Source: Ichthyophis bannanicus (Eukaryota; Chordata; Amphibia; Gymnophiona; Ichthyophiidae). Taken from it: a stretch of DNA of 64,000 bases. The notes under the pieces were generated by a model. The model saw only the letters and a list, made by a program, of their open reading frames with translations. It was not told the DNA's origin and did not search any database. Made by a program: the position numbers and the translations under genes. Shown here one piece after another: positions 26,276 to 36,829 of this stretch (position 1 is the stretch's first letter; each line of letters starts with the position of its first letter). Where the stretch lies: positions 399,423,440 to 399,487,439 of the forward strand of contig CM066039.1 in NCBI GenBank assembly GCA_033557465.1, in the 5' to 3' direction.

Positions 26276-27354
26276 GATGCTGGGTGAGGCTGGAACTAGA
26301 AGGGAGCTGATGTTGGGGAAGGATTAGAATGGGATGGGGCTGGAAGAGTAAAATGGAGAAGGGAAAACTATTTTGTGTGGGAGGGATAAAAAATCTACAA
26401 TTGGCCGGGTATTGGGAGAGTAAGTGGGGATTGAGGATGGAGGGGTAAAATTTGAGTGGATGAAATAGGAATGAGGAAAGAGCAAAAGGAGAAAGATTAG
26501 TATGTTAAAGCAGATGTAGAGAGAGAATGGAAAAAAATTAGAAGGGAGAAGAAAGGACAAATGGACAGCAGACGATGGAGAGTTAGCAGAAGACATGAAG
26601 AAACCAGAAGAAAGTGGCTGGATCAATTGCAGCTGAAAAAAATGCACAAAAGGTAGAAAAATATCTCTTTATTTTGAATTTATTAATTGGAATATGTCAG
26701 CTCTGGTAAATGTGCATCATTAACATCTGCGCTTTGTTTAGTACAAGAGCAAATTAATGTATAGTTTTATTTCTACAGTGTTGTACATTCCAAGTTTGGC
26801 TTTTGGGATTCCCAGTTTAATTATTGTCTTCCTGTTTCTAAATTGTGATTCCTTGTTTGGTGACGGTCTATGTTGTGCATGTGTAACTGAGCTGAGGTGT
26901 TCTGTTTATATAATTCCTATTTGACAGTGCCACTTGTTCTCTTTCCCCAGTAGGTCATGTATTGTTGTTCTCTGAAATGTATTGGTTTAATATTTGCAGT
27001 GTTGCCTTTTGATTGGTAGAGTATGGTGCTTTGTGAGTCCTGGTAGTGCTGTTAGGATACGGCGGGTTTGCTATGGGTTCTAAATGGGCAGTGTTTGTAG
27101 TAGTTCCTAATGTGTCTGGCAGTTGGCACTGGATTATAGTAATGTAGAAATCTTTTAGTCTTTCTTTATCCATACACTCATTAAGAGGCACGTTTACTAA
27201 AAGTTAGTATATGGTAACATTATGCAAATATTTATGCAAATGAGGCCTCTTATGCAAATGAGGCCCGCACCCCCCTTGGGCCGCCCCTGCTGGGGGCCCA
27301 CAATTTTTGTTGGCGTAGGGCCTCACTCAAGGTAAATCCGGCCCTGGATTCAGG

Positions 27355-27582
27355 AGTAATATGCGGAAATATTTCATTACGGAAAGAGTGGTGAATCCGT
27401 GGAATAGTCTTCCAGTGGAGGTGGTAGAGATAAGGACAGTAACTGTATTCAAAAAAGCATGGGACAAACACAGAGGGTCTCTAAAGGAAAAAAAGGGATT
27501 GTTGTAGTTGTTGATATGGAAGGACAGACTAGATAGGCCATGTGGTCTTTTTCTGTCGTCATATTTCTATGTTTCTATGTAA
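27355..27582 (+). mobile_element. CR1 (family A) 3' end
   Basis: Resumes after the hAT duplication, covers the last ORF2 block and 3' UTR, and ends with two TTCTATGT units, the CR1 terminal microsatellite. This closes the CR1-A copy that began at 14796. Confidence 0.88.
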
Positions 27583-27721
27583 CTTGTCAAAACCTTTTTT
27601 TAAACTACTTCCTCCAGTAACGGATTCCAGAGTTTGATTACATGTTGAGTGAAAAAATATTTTCTCTTATTAGTCTTAAATAGTCTTAAATAGGCGGAGG
27701 GTTTCAACAAGTTATCCACGA
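27583..27721 (-). mobile_element. CR1 (family B) fragment with internal deletion
   Basis: Matches 34360-34470, then jumps to the equivalent of 44133-44160 (about 400 bases lost). Ends at a minus-strand L2 tail. Continues at 30574. Confidence 0.72.
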
Positions 27722-27853
27722 TGATTTTATTTTATTTATTATAAATTTTTATACCGCATTTTTACGGCAGATCAAAAGCGGTTTACAAAGAACAACAATT
27801 TGAATAGTACAATAACAGGTACATATTCAGTTACATGGAACATTTTAGACTAT
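27722..27853 (-). mobile_element. L2 3' end, first part
   Basis: A T-rich start (ttttattttatttatt) and the reverse complement of an L2 3' UTR. Interrupted at 27854 by a solo LTR whose target duplication is ctat. Confidence 0.75.
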
Positions 27854-28648
27854 TGTGATAAGGAAGCTTATCAGGACCTAGGAGATAGGGAACAGAAGAA
27901 GGAATTTACCCTAACAAAAGCTCCTATTTTAAAAGGTCAAGGACATAAAACCCCCATTGTACCTAGAAAACAGGTAATTCTTGGCTGCAATAAGTTACAG
28001 CATGCCCCTAGTGGTGAAAAGGTGAGGGAATGCAAGCCCAGGGTAGGGAACCCTTACGTCACTGCATTCCCTAATCATTCAGCTGCCACGAGGGAATTTA
28101 ATCTTTCTCACCTGAGAGGAGAGAGGGTGGAGCAGGTCCCTGGGAGGTTTACGTTTAGCTCCATTTATCCAGAGAGAAGCAGCAGGAGCAGTAGCAAGAG
28201 CAGAGGCAGGATGGAGAGTGTCAGCACAGAGGACTACAGCACAAGGAAGGGCAGCACAAGGAGAGCTGCTGATGAGAGAGAAAGAGAAGGAAGTAGGAAT
28301 GCTTTCTGGAGAAGGAATGGAACAGTAAGAACAGCAGGAACCTGGAACACAGGGTGGAGAACAGGACGAGGTGAATGGTGGCCAGAGCATGAAAGAGGGG
28401 AAGCTGATACAAGCTTCGACCAAGGTATGAGTCCTAGAAGCTTATCTAATAAGGAGCACTACAGAGTTGCTAGAGACAGCTTTGACCATAACGGACAGCA
28501 GTCAGATAAGCTATCTGAGTCTGAGTCAGAGATTAAGCCAATGCAACTGGGTGACCCAGATTTACCGTTGGTAGAAGAGAACTCATGTATGGATTGTTCT
28601 GTATGCCAGTCTGCCAATTCAGAGGGGTTGAAAGAGACTCATCCTTAA
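27854..28648 (+). CDS. LTR-encoded ORF, group C
   Basis: 264 codons starting CDKEAYQDLG at the first LTR base. Conserved with groups A and D: EFTLTK-P-L--G, RQVILGC-KL, a PYVT block, then WRTGRGEWWPEH, SFDQGM---SLS, and the C-terminal IKPMQL...CMDCSVC. The middle is Arg/Glu/Ser-rich. It survives uninterrupted in a solo LTR. Function unknown. Confidence 0.75.
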   Translation, partial: CDKEAYQDLGDREQKKEFTLTKAPILKGQGHKTPIVPRKQVILGCNKLQHAPSGEKVRECKPRVGNPYVTAFPNHSAATREFNLSHLRGERVEQVPGRFTFSSIYPERSSRSSSKSRGRMESVSTEDYSTRKGSTRRAADEREREGSRNAFWRRNGTVRTAGTWNTGWRTGRGEWWPEHERGEADTSFDQGMSPRSLSNKEHYRVARDSFDHNGQQSDKLSESESEIKPMQLGDPDLPLVEENSCMDCSVCQSANSEGLKETHP

Positions 28649-29371
28649 AGGAAAAAAACTCCAATGTCCGATAGCCCTAAGAACTGTGTTCAGCTTATGA
28701 AGGTTCTCAGTTCAGAAGTGTTTTACTGTGCAAAGCTGAGGCTACCTAATTACACTTGAGAACAGCTGTGAAGAGTGCTGTGCTCCGTGCTGAAGCTCCG
28801 TCTGACCAACCGAGAAAGTAAGAAAGGTTTTATTTGGCTAAATATTGAGAAAACCTTGCAAAGTGATTTTTCTACCAGTGAGAGTTTAACTGCCTGTAAG
28901 AAGTTTTGCTGTGTTTAAGAAGACAAAGTTGCCAAGTATAGTTCTGGACTGAAGGAAAAGAAACCTGATTTAAAGTTTTGTTCCTGTTTGTTTTGGACTG
29001 CACGGCAAGCCACGCCTGATGGCATGTGCTGTTAGAAGTATTGAATATTTAAGCTGAAGAAAGCTGTTTTGTTTGAGTTCAAGTTGTATCCTGTGTTGAA
29101 ATACAAGAATCTTGGTGAAACATTAAAAAGGTGAAAATTTGTGAACCTTAGCATGTCTTTTCAATGGTTAATTTCTGTCATTTGCCTACCACTCAACCCA
29201 ACTACAAGAAGGTGCTTTTTTTTTTTACCTGAGGCCACATAACATCTAACTGAACTACCTTTCCCATAATGCATTAAAAAGGCAACCAGTTAGGAAAAGG
29301 CCTTTAAAGGTGAAACACTCCAATGAGAAGCGCGCCCCTCCATACTAATGTAAGGGGCTAAGGGCGTGACA
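27854..29371 (+). repeat. Group C solo LTR
   Basis: 1518 bases from TGTGATAAGGAAGC to GTGACA, flanked by the 4-base duplication ctat (27850-27853, 29372-29375). The L2 continues across. It has a 265-codon ORF from its first base, then a U5-like region with the CCTGTGTTG and CAACTACAAG blocks shared with other groups. Confidence 0.9.
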
Positions 29372-29375
29372 CTAT

Positions 29376-30573
29376 ACAATAGTATTCATCTATACAATAA
29401 TATTGTTGTTATAACAGTGAAGGGTGCTTAACATGTAACTCTATGCAACTCTATTAACAAACTATATACAAGTCAGTATGTGATGTGGTGGGGGGTAATG
29501 CTATAGGGGGAGTTTTTTAGGAGGGGGGGAGTATGGGGTTTGTGCCATTGTGTTTGTTTTGGGTGCCAAAGTGAAGAGTAAATAGGTGGGTTTTAAGGGG
29601 TTTTTTGGAACGTTTGTAGATCATTTATTTCTCTTAGGTAATCTGAGAAAGCATTCCAGAAGTTAGAGCATTGTGAGAGAATGCTTTGTTGTTTGCTGTC
29701 TTCTTTGATTTCCTGAAATCAAGTGCTATTGACAGCTTGTTTTTATTTCAATCTCATTGTGTGCGGGAGTGGGTTTCTGTTGTGATGAGCTTGGAGAGGT
29801 GTGAAGGGGCAATGTCTTTGGTTAATTTGAAGGTTGTGACAAGAAGTTTATGCGGCTTTGGATGGGGAGACAATGGAGATTGTACAGTACTGGAGTGATG
29901 TGTTACGTTGGGTTGATATCCATTTGTTATCCTTGCTCTAATATATTGTGCTAACTGGAGTTGTCTTAAGGCTTGTTTTGTAATTCCTTGTAGAGTAGTG
30001 TTGGCGAAGAAATGTGGTGTAATGATTGCATGGACGACAGATTTGAAGTCATAGAGATGAAGAAGTGGGCAGAGTAATTTTAGCATTTTGAGTTGATAAA
30101 AAATCTGTTAGTTGTGTTTTATATGAGCTGTCATATTGAGGATGCGGTCAATGATAATCCTGAGGTATTTTACCTCATTTTTGACTAATATGTTTATATC
30201 TTGAAACTTGATCGATGTTGGAGAGGTGAAGCTCTGGTTTCTTGTTACATACATGGCTTCGGTTTTTGTAAAATTGATCTTAAGATTGTGATTTGTAAGC
30301 CATTCTGCTATCTCTGCAAAACAATCAGTAAGTTTTTGAATTGATGGGTTTGGGATGTTAAACGGGAGATATATCATTATATCATCCGCATATATATGGT
30401 AATTTACCTGGAATTTTAAAAAAATGGAGCAAATGGGCTTTATATAGATATTAAACAGTATGGCTGAGAGAGTGGAACTTTGTGGAAGGCCTTGTTCTTG
30501 TTTGTAGGGGTCGGATATTTGTTGTTCAGTTCTTACCTGCTGTGTTCTATCATATAGATATGAAGAGAAGAGA
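29376..30573 (-). pseudogene. L2 RT C-terminal half, second part
   Basis: Minus-strand RT pieces: PQSSTLSAILFNIYIKPIC, YADDIMIYLPF (catalytic YADD), LKINFTKTEAMYVTRN, KYLRIIIDRILNM and ITPHF...LQGITKQAL. Frameshifted. 5'-truncated at about 30573, where CR1-B resumes. Confidence 0.8.
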
Positions 30574-31428
30574 ATGATGCCTAAATCTTTTTCCTGGGTG
30601 GTGGCTCCTAATGTGGAACCTTGCATCCTGTAACCATAGTTTGGGTTGTTCTTTCCTAGGTGCATAACTTTGCACTTGTCCACATTAAATTTCATCTATT
30701 TGGATGCCCAATCTTCCAGTTTATCAAGGTCCTCTTGCAATTTTTCACAATCTTCATGGATTTTAACAACTTTGAATAATTTTGTGGCATCTGAAAATTT
30801 GATTATCTCACTCATTATTCCCATTTCCAGGTCATTTACGAATATATTAAAAAGCAGCAAACTCAGCACAGATCCCTGGGGTACTCCACTATTCATCTTT
30901 CTCCATTGGGAAAATTGGCCATTTAGCCCTACCCTCTGCTTTTCTTGTCAAAGGCTTTCTGAAAATCCAGATACACTATATCAACCGACTCATCTTTGTC
31001 TACCTATTGATTCACACCTTCAAAAAAATATAACAGATTAGTAAGACAAGACCTTCTTTGGCTAAAGCCATGTTGGCTGTCTCCCATTAAGCCATGACTA
31101 TCTACATGTTCAGCAATTTTGTTCTTTATAATGGTTTCTACCATTTTTCCCAGTATAGATGTCTGGCTCACCGGTCTGTAGTTTCCTGATCACCCCTGGA
31201 ACCCTTTTTACAATTAGCATTACATTGGCCATCCTCCAATCTTCAGGTATTACAGATGATTTTAATGATAGTTCACAGATTACTAATAGTAGGTCTGCAA
31301 TCTCATATTTCAGTTCTTTCAACACCCTTGGATGTATACCATCCAGTCCAGGTGATTTGCTACTCTTCACTATCAAATACATCTTCCTGGTGTATCGATA
31401 TTTCTTTCAATTCTTCTATGGCATCACC
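30574..31428 (-). pseudogene. CR1 (family B) RT fragment
   Basis: Resumes CR1-B at the equivalent of 44170. Contains [27 protein letters not shown] and KSPGLDGIHPRVLKEL. Several small deletions and stops; the catalytic FADD region reads FSDAT. Confidence 0.78.
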
Positions 31429-31771
31429 TTTTAAGCCTTTCCTCATAAGGGTATCCTTCCATCCCCTTTACCATTTTGGTGGCTTCTCTTTGTACCTTTT
31501 CTAATTTTGCTATATCCTTTTTAAGATATGGTGACCAGAATTACACACAATATTCAAGGTGCGGTCACACCATGGAGTGACACAGCAGCATTATAATATC
31601 CTTCATTTTATTCCCCATTCCTTTCCTTATGATTCCTAGCATTCTATTTTCTTTCTTTGCCACCACTGAACACTGGGTGGAGGATTTCAAGATATTATCC
31701 ACAATGATGCCCAAATCCTTTTGCTGGGTGGTGGTTTTTATTGTGGAACCTTGCATCATGTAACCGTAGTC
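31429..31771 (-). mobile_element. CR1 (family B) RT C-terminal fragment
   Basis: Matches 34640-34950 ([12 protein letters not shown] to KDLGVI blocks), more diverged than other copies. Ends at about 31771. Confidence 0.75.
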
Positions 31772-33185
31772 TGAACAGGTGATAGAGCCAAAGTTTGTAC
31801 CTACCAGACTGCATATGAAGATAATCTTAAAATAAGTTTTAAGGTTTTGTATTTGTTCACCAGTAAATTGATCTTAAAAAATTGCTTTCACCAGGTTTAC
31901 TGAGTGCAATACAGCAGGCATACAGAGTACCAGCAATGGTAATCTTATAAATTTACTGAGGTCTTTTTCCTCCCTGTTATACATTCGTTGTGTGACTCAT
32001 GATACTTTAAGAGCTTTTGACTCAGGTTTTTTGATGTATAGCTCTGGGTTGTTATTTTCTTGGATTATTCCTTACTCAGTACCTTTCAAAGATATTTTTA
32101 GTAAGTGCTTTTTATTCCCTACCATTGAATTAAAAACACACTGGGTATACCTGTGGTTGCACACCAAAGGTTCATGTTTTTAAGTAAATGAGTTTCCTAA
32201 ATAAACACAATTTGCTAATCCAATCTCTTAATTCTTTAAATAATAATCCCTGCTTCTGAGGAGAATTCAGGGTTTAAATGATGGGGGCTGAGGAGGTTCA
32301 GACTGCAAATATTTAGAAAGTAGCAGTATTGATTTAGGAGATGGGAACTGCGAGACTGCAGGAATTAGGAGAATGGGAAGCAGAGGTTGGGCCCAGAATT
32401 ACATAGATTGACTCTGAGTGACACTTACTGCTTTTGCAGACAGCTGCTTATTGTGAATAGCTGAGGTTTCCACGAATCGAGTTGAACTGGTCTTCACACG
32501 AAGGGTGACTAGAGCAGAAGATATTTTTACATTTCTGTCCTGGGACTGGTTTGTTGTAGAAATCACTGAATCTGAAGGTTGAGGACACAGAAAATTCATC
32601 ATGTCACTCATCTTTGCAGAGAAAACAAATGTAGCTCCAGAACTGAATTACAGTGAAGGCAGACAAGATACTGTCCAACATTTTACACAGTTTACACCAA
32701 TACGTCCAGGAAGCACATAGAACAAACTTTCATCTAGGTAGGAGCTTGTACTGCAGTGCTGTGGTGAGGACAGCAAAGCAGATTATTTCTTTACAAGCAA
32801 ATATATAAAGATAGGAAAAATGCCAGCGCTGGTGTTTAAATAAAATATATATAGTCAGGCCTGTGCTGGATATATGTATAAAGTGTGGCCAGTGCACAGT
32901 AGTGTGTATAATGCAGACAGAAGTCCAGAGCTATTTGAATACAGAGCGGTGATGGATTTATGTATAAAGTGTGGTTAGTGATGGTGTTATCTAGTCAGCA
33001 GTAATATTCAGCACATGCCAGATAACTTAGCCAAGGTGATCTGGAAGGATTTTCAGCAGTATTTTCCATATAGTGCCACTGAAAATCAAAGGATAGCGCT
33101 ACCTAAATGAATTATCTGGATAATGGCTGCCATTATCCTGATAGTTCTCTTTGAATATCGACCAGTGTTTCCCTGTGTTAAATAT
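31772..33185. other. Largely non-repetitive interval
   Basis: I see no LINE, LTR or DNA-transposon signature here apart from the candidate exon below. 32790-33170 contains two loosely repeated phrases (tatgtataaagtgtgg...agt) about 80 bases apart. No long ORF. Confidence 0.5.
32429..32611 (-). CDS. Candidate host coding exon
   Basis: The minus strand has ATG in a good context (gcaaagATGa) with 61 open codons (183 bases, phase 0), followed at 32428 by a consensus donor GTAAGTG. A pyrimidine-rich stretch ending in AG (ttttctctgcaaag) sits just before the ATG, so it could also be an internal exon. The peptide begins MSDMMNFLCPQPSD and is rich in Ser/Thr. I do not recognise it, and no partner exon is visible in the window. 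Confidence 0.35.
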
Positions 33186-33330
33186 ACCTCTGAGTAAGCC
33201 CTTGGGCAAGTCACTTAACCCTCCATTGCCTCGGAAGAAAGGCCTAGCAATCTACTAGTCGCATTGCCAAGAAAACCCAAGGGCTGCTGGGTCACAAGGA
33301 GTCAGCACTGATTCAAAGGCACACTTTTTT
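33186..33330 (+). mobile_element. Old SINE-like fragment with CORE/MIR-like segment
   Basis: cttgggcaagtcacttaaccctccattgcctc resembles the conserved core of MIR/CORE-type SINEs and the core at 51360-51400 (opposite strand). No A/B boxes are seen upstream. Confidence 0.5.
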
Positions 33331-33545
33331 CTTTTTGGTCTTGGGAGTAGATTAATCAAGTCCTTGCAGTTCACCGTGTAAAAGCTAAAAGTCCCTTATA
33401 TTTACTAGGTACAATTGTATTAGTTCACTATCCCTAGTCCCCTAGTAACAGCTGAACGACTTTAAATACATAAAATAAATCTTTAAATCTTATAATGCAG
33501 ACAGCAATCCAGCAGCAAGATGGGAAATTATCCCTGTCCTCTGAC
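33331..33545. other. Spacer with CR1-B-like 5' region
   Basis: The end of this stretch (aatacataaa...gcagacagcaatccagcagcaagatgg, 33465-33525) resembles 53930-53990, the 5' part of a CR1-B copy. Nothing else recognised. Confidence 0.5.
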
Positions 33546-34012
33546 AGCCAGACTGTTAACATGAACAAAAAATAACCTTTGAATTGCTTGAATGCAAATT
33601 CTAGAAGTCTGAAAAATGAGATGGGAAAGTTAGAATATATAGCACTTGAATGAAAGATTAGATAAAATTGGCATCTCAGTGACCTGGTGGAAGGAGGATA
33701 ACCAGTTGGACACTGTGATACTAGGCTATAAATTATATCGCAATGATAGTGTAGAACACATAGGTGGAGGGGTGGTGCTATATGTTAAAGAGGTCAATGA
33801 GTCAAACAGGATAAAGGTTTTTCAGAAAATAAAATGCACTATAGAATCTTTATGGATAGAAATTCCATCTAATAAGAGGACAGGAATGGCAAACAGAATG
33901 AACAGACAGATGATGAAATGGAAAATTAGGAAAGCTAGTAAAGTTTACAACACAGTAATAATGGGAGATTTCAATTACTCCAGTATTGATTGGGTCAATG
34001 TCACATCAGGAC
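33546..34012 (+). pseudogene. CR1 (family B) endonuclease fragment
   Basis: Blocks SRSLKNEMGKLEYIAL, TWWKEDNQLDTVI, GYKLYRND, GGGVVLYVKE, ESLWIEIP and VIMGDFNYSSIDWV. Cut at 34012 by an oppositely oriented CR1-B piece. Confidence 0.8.
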
Positions 34013-34150
34013 ATACTCCTCCAATCTTCAGGTATTATAGATGATTTTAATGATAGTTCACAGATTACTAATAGCAGGTCTGTAATCTTATATTTCAGTT
34101 CTTTCAACACCCTTGGATGTATACAATCCGGTCCAGGTGATTTGCTACTC
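34013..34150 (-). mobile_element. CR1 (family B) RT N-terminal fragment
   Basis: Matches 31230-31370 and 35625-35765 (KSPGPDCIHPRVLKEL block on the minus strand). Bounded at 34151 by another CR1-B 3' tail. Confidence 0.72.
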
Positions 34151-36184
34151 ATAAGAACATAAGATATGCCATACTGGGTCAGACCAAGGTCCATCAAGCC
34201 CAGTATCCTATTTCCAACAGTAGCCAATCTAGGTCATATGTACCTAGCAGTATCCCCAAGAGACACATGTTCCACAATGCTTGTATTGGGTCAAGCATTG
34301 ATATCCTGGGTCCCTTCTTAATAATGGTTTATGGACCTTTCCTCCAGGAACTTGTCCAAACCTTTTTTAAACCCAGCTACACTAACAGCTTTTACTACAT
34401 GCTCCGGTAACAAATTCCAGAGTTTGATTACACGTTGAGTGAAAAAATATTTTCTCTTATTTGTCTTAAATAGTTTACCCTGTAGCTTCATTACATGTCC
34501 CCTAGTCTTTCTATATTCTGATAGCATAAATAATTGATCTATGTTTACCAGTTCCACTCCATTCATTAATTTCTGGACATCTATCATATCTCCCCTCAGC
34601 CGTCTCTTTTCCAGGTTGAAGAACCCTACACTTTGTAGCCTCTCTTCATAGGAGTAGCCTTCCATCCCCTTTACCATTTTGGTGGCTCTTCTCTGTACCT
34701 TTTCTAATAATGCTATATCCTTTTTAAGATATGGCGACCAGAATTGCACACAATATTCAAGGTGTGGTCGTACCATGGAACGATACAGAGGCATTATAAT
34801 ATCCTTTGTTTTATTTTCCATTCCTTTCCTTATGATACCTAGCATTCTATTTGCTTTCTTGGCCGCCGCTGCACACTGGGTGGAGAGTTTTAATATGTTA
34901 TCCAAGATGACGCCTAAATCTTTTCCTTGCATCGTGTAACCATAATGTGGGTTGTTCTTTCCTAGGTGCATAACTTTGCAGTTGTCCACATTAAATTTCA
35001 TCTGCCATTTGGATGCCCAGTCTTCCAATTTATCCAGATCCTCCTGTAGTTTTCCACAATCCCCTTGGGTTTTAACAACTTTAAACAGTTTTGTGTCATC
35101 TGCAAATCTGATAACCTCACTAGTTATTCCCGTTTCCAGGTCATTTATGAATATGTCAAAAAGCAGAGGACCCAGTACAGATCCCTGGGGTACTCCGCTG
35201 TTCACCTTTTTCCATTGGGAAAATTGGCCATTTAGCCCTACCCTCTACTTTCTATCTTTTAACCAGTTCCCGATCCACAATAGTACACTGCCTCCTATCC
35301 CATGACTTTTTAGTTTTGCCAAAGGTCTCTGATGAGGGACCTTGTCAAAGGCTTTCTGAAAGTCCAGATACACTATATCAGTGACTCACCTTTGTTTACC
35401 TGTTTATTCACACCTTCAAAAAAACATAACAGATTAGTAAGACAAGATCTTCCTTGTCTAAAGCCATGTTGGCTGTCTCCCATTAGGCCATGACTATCTA
35501 CATGCTGAGTAATTTTGCTTTTTATGATGGTTTCTACCATTTTTCCCGGTACTGACATCAGGCTCACTGGTCTGTAGTTTCCCGGATCACCCCGGAACCC
35601 TCTTTATAAATAGGCGTTACATTGGTGATCCTCCAATCTTCAGGTATTACAGATGATTTTAATGAAAGTTCACAGATTACTAATAGCAGGTCTACAATCT
35701 CATATTTCAGTTGAAAGAACTGGGTGTTGAAAGTATACCATCCGATCCAGGTGATTTGCTACTATTCAGTTTATCAAATAGTTGTAATACATCTTCCCAG
35801 TGTTAGTGATATTTCTCTCAATTCCTCTGCAGTATCACCTTTAAATACCACTTCAGTCTTGGGTAACATCCCTACACCTTCCTCAGTAAAGACCGAAGCA
35901 AAGGATTCATTCAGTCTCTCCGCTATAGCCTTGTCCCCTCTTACTGCCCCTTTTACCCCTCTATCATCTAACAGTCCAACTGACTCTCTCACAGGCTTTT
36001 TGCTACGAATGTACTTGAAAAAGTCTTTATTAACGTTTTTGCTTCCACAGCAAGTTTCTTCTCAAAGTCTCTCTTTGCCTGCTTATCAATGCCTTGCATT
36101 TGACTTGCCAGTGCTTTTGCTGTTTCCAGTTTTCGTCATTTGGCTCTTTTTTCCATTTCCTGTGTGGTGGCGAAACTGTATTAG
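34151..36184 (-). mobile_element. CR1 (family B), 3' half
   Basis: Runs from the AAGAACATAAG 3' tail through the 3' UTR, RT and the upstream linker, about 2 kb. 5'-truncated where L2 begins at 36185. It is the best reference copy of the family-B RT in this window. Confidence 0.85.
34318..35205 (-). CDS. CR1-B ORF2, RT C-terminal 295 residues
   Basis: Open from NSGVPQGSVLGPLLFD through catalytic FADD ([12 protein letters not shown]), [33 protein letters not shown] and RRLRGDMI to the natural C-terminus RSINHY and a stop. The upstream RT blocks (35373-35567 and beyond) are frameshifted, so the whole ORF2 is not intact. Confidence 0.83.
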   Translation of the reverse strand: MNSGVPQGSVLGPLLFDIFINDLETGITSEVIRFADDTKLFKVVKTQGDCGKLQEDLDKLEDWASKWQMKFNVDNCKVMHLGKNNPHYGYTMQGKDLGVILDNILKLSTQCAAAAKKANRMLGIIRKGMENKTKDIIMPLYRSMVRPHLEYCVQFWSPYLKKDIALLEKVQRRATKMVKGMEGYSYEERLQSVGFFNLEKRRLRGDMIDVQKLMNGVELVNIDQLFMLSEYRKTRGHVMKLQGKLFKTNKRKYFFTQRVIKLWNLLPEHVVKAVSVAGFKKGLDKFLEERSINHY

Positions 36185-36829
36185 AGCCCATGGAAATAGA
36201 TAACAGACAAGCATTTACCAAAGCGTGAGCAGCCCAATCGGAGCTGCCCGGTGACCTACATAAGGAAGTGTCATCAGGCGCACCCGTGCCTGGCGGGCCC
36301 GCGCCTGAGGGCCTCGCCAGAGGGCCCTTTGGCGTGGCCCTTAGGCGGGGACCTCAACAGAGAGACCATCGGCCCGGAAGAACACGTGTCTTCAGCGATC
36401 ATCATCCAACCTACCAGGACCGGACCACTTCCCATCGAGCATCGACGAGAGCCCAAGCTTCTAGCTCCGGTGAGATCACCCTAACAAGACCCATCTCACA
36501 CTCACAGATAAATAACACCCCTAGAGGGCCTGAAACATCTGAGAGGTTACAGTGATTGTGTGCTTAAACTGCCGCACTAAAAGCTACATTGGTACTCTTT
36601 ATTACAACCAGGTTGCTTCACTTAACTAAGCCAACTTATGCTTATCCCCAATCTCATTGGTTACTAGCAGACACAACTGATATATATTACAGCTGTTATG
36701 GGTTCAAATTGTGCTATAGAATTGTGACTCTGATACTTTGTGACAAATTGTGATATTGATATGTTACACTGACACTTCTTTCTCAAACAAGCTGCTACAC
36801 TTTCTAAGCGATAAGTCTACTACTGAACA
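36185..36829 (+). mobile_element. L2 (copy a) 5' region
   Basis: Sequence upstream of the L2 endonuclease ORF, GC-rich at 36230-36480, then AT-rich. Taken as the L2 5' UTR because CR1-B ends at 36184 and no other element starts here. Small ORFs at 36251-36555 are not convincing. Confidence 0.55.

Larger units (their letters stand above)
24659..27346. mobile_element. Non-autonomous hAT DNA transposon, 2688 bases
   Basis: Perfect 17-base terminal inverted repeats CAGGGCCGGATTTACCT at both ends and an exact 8-base duplication gattcagg at 24651-24658 and 27347-27354; both are hAT hallmarks. No transposase ORF is visible. The interior holds a long palindrome, a G-rich minisatellite and about 1 kb of AT-rich sequence (26270-27190) in which I see no gene. 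Confidence 0.95.

Noticed and set aside
31772..33185. Other small ORFs (31992-32183 and similar)
   Set aside because: Short, without start context or splice signals, and with AT-rich random-looking composition.
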